DNA of 64,000 nucleotides, from assembly GCA_007134845.1 (NCBI GenBank), contig SLKA01000020.1, forward strand, positions 1 through 64,000. Direction: 5' to 3'. Positions within the stretch are counted from its first letter, which is position 1; every line of letters starts with the position of its first letter. The notes under the pieces are model-generated. The model was not told the DNA's origin, ran no database searches, and worked only from the letters and a program-made list of their open reading frames with translations. Below are positions 29,301 through 37,431 of the stretch, one piece after another. This DNA comes from Balneolales bacterium. Its GTDB lineage: Bacteria > Bacteroidota > Rhodothermia > Balneolales > Natronogracilivirgulaceae. Made by a program: the position numbers and the translations under genes.

Positions 29301-30044
29301 TATTTCCGGGATTGATGCTTTTTCCGGTTGAAGCAACGGTGTATTGTGTCTGCCCTCAGCCAGGTAAAGATGAAGTTCATCATCTGGTGTCAGCAAGACA
29401 CGTATCCGGTAACCGGTGTCAGCTTCGATTCGAGTATCACTTTTCAATAATTCAGTTGATGCACCTCCCTTGCCAAAGTGAAACAAGCGGAAATGTTTGG
29501 GTGTGCCGTTTTCGCCAGTTCTGACGGCAAGCCCGCTGGTCTGATCATCCAGAATGCCGGTTTCTGCATTTAAATAGATGAATGCCCTGTTGTTGTTGGA
29601 TGGGGTGAAATTCTGCCGGATATACCATTCCCAGTGGACGGCATGATATGGATTCCGGGTTGCAATATATGCTGTTCCGATATCCGGGGGGGCATCGAGC
29701 CTCAGCATGCCGGGATCCTGACCGGATTCTGTCCTGAAAAAGGACAAGTCGCCCTGCCAGTTTTCTTCGTTCAACGGCTCTGTGAAGCTTGTGCTGAAAA
29801 GCGGCGGTGAAGCGAAACTATCGGTGAGCGTGAGCACCATGATGAGCGAAAAAAGAAGTGGCACCACGCCTGACGTCAACAAAATCAATAATATGTGCCT
29901 GATGAAAGTCCTGGTGAATACTATTGCAAGGAATCTTCTGCACCGCCATGCACCGGCACGTTCATGCTGTTTGAAGTAACGATTTAATAGGGTTACGAGG
30001 TGTTCCCCTCGCAACCCCATAGGACTGTAGAAATGCGCCTTCAC
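26352..30044 (-). CDS. Large lamin-tail-domain exoprotein with FlgD-like C-terminal Ig
   Basis: The 1,230-residue secreted protein has a hydrophobic leader (RHILLILLTSGVVPLLFSLI, residues ~50-70), an N-terminal concanavalin/laminin G-like region (HWEWYIRQNFTPSNNNRAFIYL), three lamin-tail domains (each starting with IINE: VIINEFMYRPP, VIINEVLYRPD, IIINEVMYQPI) alternating with SbsA-type Ig segments (FSRMLDASSATDPDN, HFSRFVRSESLQL), and a FlgD/CHU_C-like C-terminal domain with PNPFSPNGDGHND, GRLVRTL and WDGRT. Such proteins bind surfaces or polymers and may be sorted to the outside. The start is uncertain: GTG 30044 and ATG 30020 both leave a long head before the leader. Confidence 0.8.
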   Translation of the reverse strand: MKAHFYSPMGLRGEHLVTLLNRYFKQHERAGAWRCRRFLAIVFTRTFIRHILLILLTSGVVPLLFSLIMVLTLTDSFASPPLFSTSFTEPLNEENWQGDLSFFRTESGQDPGMLRLDAPPDIGTAYIATRNPYHAVHWEWYIRQNFTPSNNNRAFIYLNAETGILDDQTSGLAVRTGENGTPKHFRLFHFGKGGASTELLKSDTRIEADTGYRIRVLLTPDDELHLYLAEGRHNTPLLQPEKASIPEISEMPHGHFGFRTRYTATRSDQFYFSDVWIAKNLPEPDITDVSTSSPSDPHYPDDTPWQQQTQGTVITLTFSIPPDSTDLAPGLFQLDNGLHPDEIHCGHPQICSLLFRTPLSSGEHRLLTSAYNTIYEQRSEPEEAVILVAGQANAGDVIINEFMYRPPAELASYVELVNTSKKLLNLRNWRLQRRALASEPERFISGNDLFLRPGEFLVLTDDASALKRMPDAINIHEMSNLPRFNIASTDEIRLFSDGHNLIDSLQYQPSSWGGFEVALERKSSDVPAWIPLNWAESLSEYGGTPGRPNSVRPPDTPPVLLNIDYSSSTAISLTFSRMLDASSATDPDNIILLAMDEAHFKTRESDLSLLRNTGREISLTAVLTRAETITLMPSNPLDHGTRYLVRLDGIRDLFGNEIEPTETDFLYYDISEAAMNDVIINEVLYRPDQSHNRRFVEILNRSNRVYDLRGWRVGRSIGSPVSLTDPEISDPVFLTPGEKIVLSEPGLMLAEPGITNDIVHIELSGFPSLSRFGDSVYLLSAQDVTTDSLSYLPNWGGNRDGVSIERRDPDGATSDPSNWSEHPDSHTAGLRNFHFEDEPEPVVILFASKKNDREIDLHFSRFVRSESLQLVSLDDDRLSLALPDGTPKYASRFTFRSGDVIQRRFKKVHIPSVIDYAGNASTHLEIPLSFPPEPGEIIINEVMYQPIAERYSSRPDQSEYIEIFNRSGLHLHIDNLILHDRPDKNGHVRNLIPENPDLVSLPPERYAVFYADTSTLQHDTRLFRAFSIPESAGGYFLRINRQTLGLSTQGDELYLSDGLHILDSLWYHPSWHNPNISDVRGISLERISHDVITQNRTNWTSSSSHEGGTPGFINSATAPVAEDIHHGLKLAPNPFSPNGDGHNDHLLIHYQLDEPDYLMHVRVFDRQGRLVRTLADGLQAGRSGKLVWDGRTDRGLMNRAGLYIIHFEAFSSKNNNRKAWRAVAVLAVPL

Positions 30045-30246
30045 GACTTCCCAATGAATAGATCGGTTGGTGTTAATCTGTTCGGTTATACAGATAATCT
30101 AAAAAACGGTTCCTTACACAGAAATCACAGAACAACACCCCTTTTTTGATACGAAATAATATTTGACTGTAGGTTGTTCCTAACGTAGCAAGAGTTTTAT
30201 TCAAAAGCAACAATAAAAGCGCTTTTTTCGGGATATAATGCAACTT

Positions 30247-30288
30247 TGGTGTGCAGAGAATGATGTGCCGAGAAAGGTGTGCAGAGAA
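30247..30288. repeat. 14-bp x3 tandem array downstream of asd
   Basis: Three exact-length 14-bp units: TGGTGTGCAGAGAA, TGATGTGCCGAGAA and AGGTGTGCAGAGAA. They differ at one to three positions. No coding frame runs through them. Confidence 0.8.
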
Positions 30289-30326
30289 AAGGATATAAAA
30301 ACCATGCAGGCCAGGTTGCTTCCTAG

Positions 30327-30358
30327 CAGTGCTTACAACTTGCAGTGCTTACAAATCC
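30327..30358. repeat. 16-bp x2 tandem array just past the asd stop
   Basis: CAGTGCTTACAACTTG is followed directly by CAGTGCTTACAAATCC (12 identical leading bases). It lies about 29 bp beyond the asd stop codon on the minus strand. Confidence 0.7.
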
Positions 30359-30386
30359 CTGTTATTTACCTGCAGTGGGCAGTTTC

Positions 30387-31442
30387 TTATTTCAAGTAGC
30401 CTTTTGCGTGAAGAAGTTCCGCATTCAGGATTGCACAACCGGCTGCTCCGCGGATGGTATTGTGGCCCAATGCGGTAAATGCGATGTCGAGCACACTCGA
30501 GGCTCTGAGTCGTCCCATCCCGACCTGCAGTCCGTTTTCAGCCAGCGATTGATGGCGGGGCTGCGGATAGCGGGGATCGTCATAAAGGCGAACCGGTTTC
30601 TGAGGCGCGGAGGGAAGATTAAGGTCGGCAATAGGACTTCTCCAGTTGCGCACCGTTTCCTTCACTTTTTCAATATCACCGGGGTAGTTTTTCAGTTTGA
30701 CAGCAACAGAAAGCAGGTGTCCGTCAACAACCGGAACCCTTGTTGCAGTAGCCTGGATCGGGAAATTGGCCGGAGTCACTCTCTTGTTTTCCAGCTTGCC
30801 CATCAGTTTCATGGGCTCCAGGGCGATCTTCTCTTCTTCGCCGCCAATGTAAGGCACAATATTACCCAGAATGTCCAGACTGGGAACACCGGGATACCCC
30901 GCACCGGAAACAGCCTGCATGGATGTCAGTATGACCGACTCCACACCGAAGGCAGTCGCAATCGGATTAAGGGCCATCACCAAAGGAATGCATACGCAGT
31001 TTGGATTGGTAACGATGAACCCCCGGCCATCAGGATCAAAGTTCTGCTCCCGGATGAGTTCAAGATGATCCGGATTGATTTCGGGCACCATCAGTGGTAC
31101 GGTTTCATGCTGACGGTAAACACGGGCATTTGTGATGACGGGTATACCAGCCCCGGCAAACGATTTTTCAATATCTCCGGCAATAGCCGCATCCAGTCCG
31201 GAAAAAACAAAATCGACATCCATCTGATCCGGCTCACAAGTGGTAACCGTCATTTCGGAAATCACATCCGGCATTTCGGTCGATTCGATCCAGTTGGTTG
31301 CATCGCGATATTTTTTACCGGCGCTGCGTTGCGAGGCACCCAGCGCGGATACTTTAAACCAGGGGTGATTGTGCAGCAAATGAATGAATTTTTGTCCTAC
31401 AGTTCCTGTAGCTCCAAGCACACCAACACGATATTCAGCCAT
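30387..31442 (-). CDS. asd: Aspartate-semialdehyde dehydrogenase (archaeal/fungal-type)
   Basis: Makes aspartate semialdehyde for lysine, threonine and methionine synthesis. NADP-binding [13 protein letters not shown] at the N-terminus, catalytic Cys in [14 protein letters not shown] near residue 150, and [12 protein letters not shown]. The 351-residue form with this Cys context belongs to the archaeal/fungal-type branch rather than the classic E. coli type. Complete; start ATG at 31442. Divergent from the RND pump operon. Confidence 0.95.
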   Translation of the reverse strand: MAEYRVGVLGATGTVGQKFIHLLHNHPWFKVSALGASQRSAGKKYRDATNWIESTEMPDVISEMTVTTCEPDQMDVDFVFSGLDAAIAGDIEKSFAGAGIPVITNARVYRQHETVPLMVPEINPDHLELIREQNFDPDGRGFIVTNPNCVCIPLVMALNPIATAFGVESVILTSMQAVSGAGYPGVPSLDILGNIVPYIGGEEEKIALEPMKLMGKLENKRVTPANFPIQATATRVPVVDGHLLSVAVKLKNYPGDIEKVKETVRNWRSPIADLNLPSAPQKPVRLYDDPRYPQPRHQSLAENGLQVGMGRLRASSVLDIAFTALGHNTIRGAAGCAILNAELLHAKGYLK

Positions 31443-31639
31443 AATAAAATCCTAAAGTCTCATTAACAGTAAAAAAAATATAGTAATACCTTCCATGCCC
31501 GTTCTTAGTTATTGCGGCTCAGTCCTTTTCATAATTCCGCCCTCAGGGCATTTCCACCAGTTCCACAATCAAATAAGATAAAAATACCAATAGCAAAATC
31601 CAATGATCTCATGACGATTTCCGACTTTTCTATACAAAT

Positions 31640-31653
31640 TTTTACATGTAAAA
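31640..31653. promoter_or_regulatory. 14-bp palindrome upstream of the RND operon, possible operator
   Basis: Perfect palindrome TTTTACATGTAAAA 52 bp before the adaptor gene start, next to TATACAAAT. It lies in the 262-bp divergent region between asd and the pump. No regulator gene is adjacent. A chance palindrome is possible. Confidence 0.35.
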
Positions 31654-31704
31654 CGGCACGATGATAACACGGGTATCGTTACCTATGAAATAACGGGTAT
31701 ATTT

Positions 31705-32859
31705 ATGACCTTAAAGCTTATGAAACTTCCTGTCTTTTTCCTGTTAATATTTGTACTGTTCATTCCGCTTGTCTCATCCTGTTCAGATGATGATGCCCGT
31801 GGCAACGAAGAGGTTCCATCTGCCACGCCCATTGCCGGATATCGATTGGTTCCCATGGACTTGTCACGTCACATTTCGGTGTCGGCACAGGTGGAGCCGG
31901 TTACCGTAAGCCAAATCGCCTCCCGAATGAGCGGACTGGTGACGGAGCTGCATGTTAAGGAAGGGGATGCCGTCCGGTCAGGTGATTTACTGGTCCGGCT
32001 GGATGTGGAGGAGGAGATTGCCGAACTGCGACGCGCCGAAGCGCAGTATGACTATGCCCTGGCCCGTTACGAGCGCATCCGGGAGCTTCGGGAGCGTGAT
32101 GCGGAGTCAGCGGCTGCCTATGAAGAGGCACGGACAGAAAAGCAGGTGTCAAAAAGCGAGGTGGAACTGTGGCGTACACGCGTGGGACTGGGGGAGATCC
32201 GTGCACCCAAAAATGGCGTAATTACAAGCAAATACGTGGAAACCGGTGATGCCGTATCATCCAATGAACAATTGTTCCGACTGGCCGACCTATCCACTTT
32301 GGTCACCCGCATCGGCATTGCAGAAAGAGATGTGGTGCAACTTGAACGGGGTGGTCCCGTAACCATCCGGATTGATGCGTTTCCCGCCACCGAATTCAAC
32401 GGATTCATTCGGCGCATTTTCCCGGCTGCCGAAGACGACAGCCGGCTGATTACGGTTGAGGTGGAAATTGAACAGGGATCGGGGAATGTGCATGTCCGGC
32501 CGGGTTATCTGGCCCGGGTACAGCTAACCACGGATCACCGACCGGATGTGCTTACCGTCCCGAGCGAATCGCTGCTTGCCTCCGGGAGAGATGAAACTTT
32601 TGTATACATCATCGATGAAAACGACGAGCTGAAGCGGAGGGATGTCGAAACCGGCATTTCCCGCAGGAACTGGACCGAAATCAGGGACGGACTCCAGGCC
32701 GGAGATGTAGTGGTCGGAGCCAACCCCACCAACCTCCGTGAGGATCTCTATGTACGTGTGACCCGCTGGGTCGGGGAGCGTGAGGATGGCATGCCGGCAA
32801 CCCGGGAGAGCGGTGACCCGGCTGGCGGTGAAGACGAAGACATGGAGCAATTATCATGA
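31705..32859 (+). CDS. RND efflux periplasmic adaptor lipoprotein (MFP)
   Basis: Lipoprotein signal with lipobox PLVSSC (Cys near residue 26). Then the adaptor order: lipoyl half-motif VTELHVKEGDAVRSGDLLVRLD (residues ~71-93, shown in parts), a helical hairpin (AEAQYDYALARYERIRELRERDAESAAAYEEA), second lipoyl half IRAPKNGVITSKYVETGDAV, and beta-barrel and membrane-proximal domains. It links the inner-membrane pump to an outer-membrane channel. The C-terminus is acidic. Its stop overlaps the pump gene by 4 bases (ATGA), so the two are coupled. No TolC gene is in this operon. Confidence 0.9.
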   Translation: MTLKLMKLPVFFLLIFVLFIPLVSSCSDDDARGNEEVPSATPIAGYRLVPMDLSRHISVSAQVEPVTVSQIASRMSGLVTELHVKEGDAVRSGDLLVRLDVEEEIAELRRAEAQYDYALARYERIRELRERDAESAAAYEEARTEKQVSKSEVELWRTRVGLGEIRAPKNGVITSKYVETGDAVSSNEQLFRLADLSTLVTRIGIAERDVVQLERGGPVTIRIDAFPATEFNGFIRRIFPAAEDDSRLITVEVEIEQGSGNVHVRPGYLARVQLTTDHRPDVLTVPSESLLASGRDETFVYIIDENDELKRRDVETGISRRNWTEIRDGLQAGDVVVGANPTNLREDLYVRVTRWVGEREDGMPATRESGDPAGGEDEDMEQLS

Positions 32860-35800
32860 ATTACGATAAAAAAACATCTTCAAACGGTCGTGAGGAGCAG
32901 CGCGGCCTGTCAAGCGGGGCCATCCGCCGTCCGGTCGGGACTCTGGCGATCACATCGGTTGTCATCGTGCTGGGATTTTTCTTTCTGGACCGCCTGCCGC
33001 TCGATCTTCTGCCCGAGATCAATTATCCGACCATCCGCGCTACAGTCAACTATCCCGGAACCCCACCGGAAGTGATGGAGCGGCAGATCACCCGGGTACT
33101 GGAGCGCAATCTGGCATCCACTGAAAATCTGATCGAGATCTCCAGCCGCGCTTCCGAAGGCCGGACGAACGTCAACCTGATTTTTGAATACGGGACGAAT
33201 ATCGATCTGGCGCTTCAGGATGCCTCGCGGAATCTGGAGCTGGCGCGAACCCAGATGCCGCCCGACATCGAACCGCCCCGGCTTTACAAGTTTGATCCTG
33301 CGCAGGACCCGGTCTTTGAAGCCGGGTTCAGCTCCACCGTCCGTTCGCCCATCGAAGTGCGTGACTGGCTGGAGTACGAACTGGCGCCGCAAATTCAGTC
33401 AATCCATGGCGTCGGCGGCGTGGAAGTAGCCGGCGGACAGGTGCGCGAGATGCAGGTGGTACTCGATCAGGATCGTCTGGTCTCCTATGGACTGACGGCA
33501 ACCCATATCCTGGATGCATTGCGGGAGGAAAACCGTGATATTGCTGCCGGTCAGGTTACCGATCACCGCTTTGATGTGATGGCCAAGACCGATGCCCGGT
33601 TCCGCACGGTCGATGACATTGCCAATGTGATGCTTTCTGTGCCCGGAAGCAATCGCATAATTCCGGTCAGTGAAGTGGCTGATGTCAGGGACACCCATCA
33701 GGACCAGCGACTGTTCGTGAGGCTGAATGGCCAGCCGGCCATGCGGCTCTCGGTCACCAAGCTGCCGGATGCCAACACGGTTCAGGTGATCGATGGTGTG
33801 CGCGCGGAACTCCGCAGCCTGCAGCGCAGCGGCTTCATCCCCGATGACATAATCTTCACTCCGACCACCGACCAATCCTTTTTCATCCGAAGTTCCATCA
33901 GTGCGGTCAGTACGGCAGCGGTCCTGGGGGGAGTGCTCGCCATGATGATTGTCCTGCTGTTCCTGGGCTCGCTTCGCAAAGGTTTTGTGATCGGACTTTC
34001 CATCCCGATTGCCATCATGGCTACTTTCACCATGATGGGGATGAGCAATATCACACTGAATATCATGAGTCTTGGCGGACTCGCACTTGGAGTCGGGCTT
34101 CTGCTCGACAACTCCATTGTGATGCTGGAGAATATTTTTCGTCATCGCGAACAGTTAAGCAAGATGACCGATCAGGCCGCCCACGAGGGATCACGCGAGG
34201 TATCTTCTGCCATTATCGCATCCACCATGACCAACCTGGCCGCTGTGGTTCCGTTCCTGCTGATCACCGGTCTGGCCGCCATGCTGTTCCGGGAGCTTAT
34301 CCTGACCATTTCCTTTGCGATTGTAGCATCGCTGGCCGTTGCGCTTACGCTCGTCCCCATGCTCTCAGCTCTGCTGTCACAGGTTCGTTTCCGGAGCGGC
34401 ATTGACCGCAGCCGGTTCAACAGCGGGTTCAACCGGGGCATGCACCACATCACCAACGGCTATAAATCGGCAGTGTCCCGGGTGCTTCGGTACCGGTATG
34501 TCGTTGTGATAGTTTCGTTCCTGGCGCTGTTCGGTGTGCTTCGGCTCACCGATAACCTCGGCAACGAATTCCTGCCCCAGGTCGATGATGCGCTTTTTTC
34601 GGTGTGGATGGGACTCCCGCCCGGTGCCCCGCCCGATGTCACCAACGAATATGCGTTGATGATCGAAAGTGCCATCAACGAAATGCCGCACGTGCAGGAT
34701 GTGTTCAGCATGACCGGCGGGCACCTCAGCGGCGGGGTCATTTCGGAGCGGCCCGGAACGGCGCGTTTCAGCATTCAGCTGGCATCGGCAAGCGACAGGG
34801 ATATGGATGCAATGGAGTGGGTTACCCGGATGGAAGATAAAGTTGACAGCCTGGCGATTCCCGGGGCGCGCATCTTTGTGCGGCCGCCCAGCATTCGCGG
34901 CATCCGGACCAACCTGGCCGGATCGGATATCTCACTCGGTATTGTCGGCGACGATATCGGGGAACTTGACCGCATCGGCCGCGATCTGCTATATCATCTG
35001 GACGGCATCGAGGGGCTTGCGGATTTTGACATCAGCCGGGATGACCGGAGTCCGGTGCTCAATGTAAACGTCGACCGGGAGCGGGCGGCGTCGCACGGTT
35101 TCAAAAGCGCCGATATCGGAGACGCCGTGCGCACAGCAGTCCTGGGATCCGTTCCGACACGATTTTCCACCGGCATCACGGAATATGATATTCGTGTGAT
35201 GTATGACCGCCAGAAAGTGCGCGACGATGAGCAGCTTAGTGAAATTCTCCTGCCGCGCAGCGACGGCCGTTCTGTTCCGGTATCCGAGATGGCGTCATTC
35301 TCGCTGGGAGACGGACCTGCACACATTGAACGGGAAAACCAGGTGCGTATCATCCGGCTTAATGGTGAAGTCAATACGGCCGTGAGCGATGTGGGTACGG
35401 TGAACGATCAGATCCGTGAGCGCATGGCGTCCTACAATCTCCCGGAAGGCTACAGTCTGATATACGGCGGGGAGGAGGAGGTGATCCGCGAGACGCAGCG
35501 CAATCTGATTACGGTGACCCTGCTGGCTATTTTCCTGGTGTTTGTGGTTCTGGCGGTGCAGTACGAACGGTTGGCTAACCCGCTTGTGATCCTGACAGCA
35601 GTGCCTCTGGCCCTGATTGGGGTCGGACTGATGCTCTGGGTGACCGGGACCAATCTGAGCGCACCGGTGATGCTGGGGGTCATACTGCTGGTCGGCATTG
35701 TGGTCAACAACGCCATTCTGCTGGTGGAGTATATTGAAATCGGCCGGCGCGAGCAGAAACTCGATCCGTTCAAGGCGGTAGTGGAGGCAGGCGGCATCCG

Positions 35801-36182
35801 GTTCCGGCCCATCATGATGACCACGCTTACTACAGTTTTCGGAATGATGCCGCTGGCCATCGGACTGGGTGAAGGGGCCGAGCTGATGCGTCCGCTGGCA
35901 ATCGCCGTGGTCGGGGGACTGCTGATATCAACACTGCTCACCCTCTTCATTATTCCCAGTCTGTACCTGATCATAAATTCCTGGGGAGAAATGTTCAAAG
36001 CCTGGGTCACCGGACATACCATGGATCCGGATTTCGGTGTCGCGGGCAACGGTGAGTCCGGTTACCCTGCATCCACTGGCGACGACCATCCGGAGTATGA
36101 CGGAAAGCATATGCCGAAGAAAAAACCGGGTGAAAAACACAGGGATAAGCGTCCGGTGGAACAAACGCAGCAAGATGTGTGA
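32856..36182 (+). CDS. RND-family efflux pump, inner-membrane permease
   Basis: 1,108-residue AcrB/MdtB-like pump: TM1 with RRPVGTLAI and LDLLPEINYPTIRATVNYPG, two large periplasmic loops, and 12 membrane helices. TM4 reads GVGLLLDNSIVMLENIF near residue 415: the first proton-relay Asp is kept, the second (DD in AcrB) is Asn. This D-N form is frequent in non-Proteobacterial HAE1 relatives, so coupling may still work through the remaining Asp and Lys. The C-terminus extends ~60 residues past TM12 with a charged Lys/His tail. Substrate unknown. Confidence 0.92.
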   Translation: MNYDKKTSSNGREEQRGLSSGAIRRPVGTLAITSVVIVLGFFFLDRLPLDLLPEINYPTIRATVNYPGTPPEVMERQITRVLERNLASTENLIEISSRASEGRTNVNLIFEYGTNIDLALQDASRNLELARTQMPPDIEPPRLYKFDPAQDPVFEAGFSSTVRSPIEVRDWLEYELAPQIQSIHGVGGVEVAGGQVREMQVVLDQDRLVSYGLTATHILDALREENRDIAAGQVTDHRFDVMAKTDARFRTVDDIANVMLSVPGSNRIIPVSEVADVRDTHQDQRLFVRLNGQPAMRLSVTKLPDANTVQVIDGVRAELRSLQRSGFIPDDIIFTPTTDQSFFIRSSISAVSTAAVLGGVLAMMIVLLFLGSLRKGFVIGLSIPIAIMATFTMMGMSNITLNIMSLGGLALGVGLLLDNSIVMLENIFRHREQLSKMTDQAAHEGSREVSSAIIASTMTNLAAVVPFLLITGLAAMLFRELILTISFAIVASLAVALTLVPMLSALLSQVRFRSGIDRSRFNSGFNRGMHHITNGYKSAVSRVLRYRYVVVIVSFLALFGVLRLTDNLGNEFLPQVDDALFSVWMGLPPGAPPDVTNEYALMIESAINEMPHVQDVFSMTGGHLSGGVISERPGTARFSIQLASASDRDMDAMEWVTRMEDKVDSLAIPGARIFVRPPSIRGIRTNLAGSDISLGIVGDDIGELDRIGRDLLYHLDGIEGLADFDISRDDRSPVLNVNVDRERAASHGFKSADIGDAVRTAVLGSVPTRFSTGITEYDIRVMYDRQKVRDDEQLSEILLPRSDGRSVPVSEMASFSLGDGPAHIERENQVRIIRLNGEVNTAVSDVGTVNDQIRERMASYNLPEGYSLIYGGEEEVIRETQRNLITVTLLAIFLVFVVLAVQYERLANPLVILTAVPLALIGVGLMLWVTGTNLSAPVMLGVILLVGIVVNNAILLVEYIEIGRREQKLDPFKAVVEAGGIRFRPIMMTTLTTVFGMMPLAIGLGEGAELMRPLAIAVVGGLLISTLLTLFIIPSLYLIINSWGEMFKAWVTGHTMDPDFGVAGNGESGYPASTGDDHPEYDGKHMPKKKPGEKHRDKRPVEQTQQDV

Positions 36183-36190
36183 GAATATGC

Positions 36191-37135
36191 ATGGAAGATA
36201 TTATTAGAAAAATTACGGTATTTGGCGCAACGGGTATGCTTGGCAGGCCGGTTGTCAGGGAGTTGGTTAATGATGGATATGATGTGACGGCCATGGTGCG
36301 TGACACGGGCAGGGCGGCATCCAAACTGCCGGAGAAGGTGACGCTGAAGGTAGGCGATCTTGTCAATAAAGAGGATATCGCTGCAGCGCTCGAGGGCGCC
36401 GACGCAGTTTATCTGAATCTCTCCACGCGTCCGGATGTCAAAAAGCACGATACATTCATTGCCGAACGGGATGGGCTGGAGAATGTGCTTGAGGTTGTCG
36501 GGAAGATAAACAGAAAGGATGATGGATCATCCAATACAGAGAACGCCGGCGGTAATGCTGATGGCCGCAAAATCAGGCGCGTTGCTGCCATTTCTTCGCT
36601 GGTGCAGCGGTATCAAGGCTCAAACGGATTCAACTGGTGGGTTTTTGAGATCAAGCGGTGGGCGGAAAAGATGCTGATGGAGGCTTCCGTGCCGGTGACG
36701 ATTTTTTATCCATCCAGCTTCATGGAGACCATGGACCAGGGTGGCATACTGCAGGGACAGCGCCTGATGCTGGTTGGAAAATCACGTCAGCCCATGCATT
36801 TCATAGCAGGAGCCGACTATGGTCGGATGGTGGCCGAATCATTCCGGCATCATGACTCGTCCGATCAGTTTTATGATATTCAGGGAACCGAAGCACTGAC
36901 TTTTGGTGATGCCGCTCTTGAATTTATAAAAAACTATCGTCGCGGGCCGCTCAAGATCACCAGGGTTCCGATGTGGCTGATTAAAATGATGGGGGCGGTC
37001 AATGGCGAGGTTCACTATCTGGCACACATCATGGAAGCAATGAATAATCATCCCGAGTCAGAGCCCGATGATTCCGTCTGGAAGAAGCTGGGCAGGCCGA
37101 AAGTAAGGCTTGCTGAATATGCAAGACGCCTCTGA
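36191..37135 (+). CDS. NmrA-like NAD(P)-binding protein (atypical SDR)
   Basis: Rossmann start KITVFGATGMLGRPVVREL, then VTAMVRD, VGDLVNKEDIAAALEGADAVYLNLS, the typical layout of NmrA/HSCARG-like atypical SDRs. No YxxxK catalytic pair is obvious (the region reads WWVFEIKRWAEK), so it may be a redox sensor or a ubiquinone-linked subunit rather than a reductase. Residues ~108-125 are a low-complexity insert (RKDDGSSNTENAGGNADG). ATG 36191 is preferred over a GTG at 36179 that overlaps the pump stop. 314 aa; likely cotranscribed with the pump. Confidence 0.85.
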   Translation: MEDIIRKITVFGATGMLGRPVVRELVNDGYDVTAMVRDTGRAASKLPEKVTLKVGDLVNKEDIAAALEGADAVYLNLSTRPDVKKHDTFIAERDGLENVLEVVGKINRKDDGSSNTENAGGNADGRKIRRVAAISSLVQRYQGSNGFNWWVFEIKRWAEKMLMEASVPVTIFYPSSFMETMDQGGILQGQRLMLVGKSRQPMHFIAGADYGRMVAESFRHHDSSDQFYDIQGTEALTFGDAALEFIKNYRRGPLKITRVPMWLIKMMGAVNGEVHYLAHIMEAMNNHPESEPDDSVWKKLGRPKVRLAEYARRL

Positions 37136-37161
37136 GCTATCCGGAGATTGCACAGTCATGC

Positions 37162-37212
37162 GGATGGTGGATTAGGATGGTGGATCAGGATGCGGATGAG
37201 AATGGCGGATCA
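37162..37212. repeat. 13-bp x4 degenerate array after the NmrA-like gene
   Basis: Units GGATGGTGGATTA, GGATGGTGGATCA, GGATGCGGATGA (12 bp) and GAATGGCGGATCA start 26 bp past the stop. Another two 12-bp units starting GAGTCTG follow (about 37,217-37,240). The rest of the 296-bp gap to glyS holds no gene and no clear terminator. Confidence 0.8.
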
Positions 37213-37431
37213 GGAGGAGTCTGAGTTTGAGTCTGCGGATGTCTGCGTTGGGAGTGACCGGATGGCGGCTTCCCGGCTGATGCGTCCTGGCGAGGTCCGG
37301 TGCGGTTTTCATCCCCCGAAAAAATACGGTATATTTAATGTTTGCTGGAAAACCGGGTATTTGACGGCACCAGCAGGTTAAAAAGACATTATCTATCACA
37401 TATTTGACCGGATTCACGCATAAACAACATT

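Larger units (their letters stand above)
30045..30386. other. 342-bp intergenic region with short tandem arrays
   Basis: This gap between the asd 3' end and the lamin-tail gene start holds no open frame of gene quality. It carries two unrelated short arrays (30247-30288 and 30327-30358) on the asd side, and an AT-rich stretch (around 30,090-30,235) that presumably holds the lamin-tail gene promoter. No terminator hairpin is evident. Confidence 0.6.

Noticed and set aside
30247-30358. Possible CRISPR array
   Set aside because: Units are 14-16 bp, directly adjacent with no spacers, and no cas gene is in the window.
30345-31466. A 373-codon frame opposite asd
   Set aside because: It mirrors asd codons on the other strand and includes the tandem-array gap; no protein features.
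37148-37381. Small open frame after the NmrA-like gene
   Set aside because: It runs through the 13-bp array; the Met/Arg-rich repeats are a product of the array rather than a protein.
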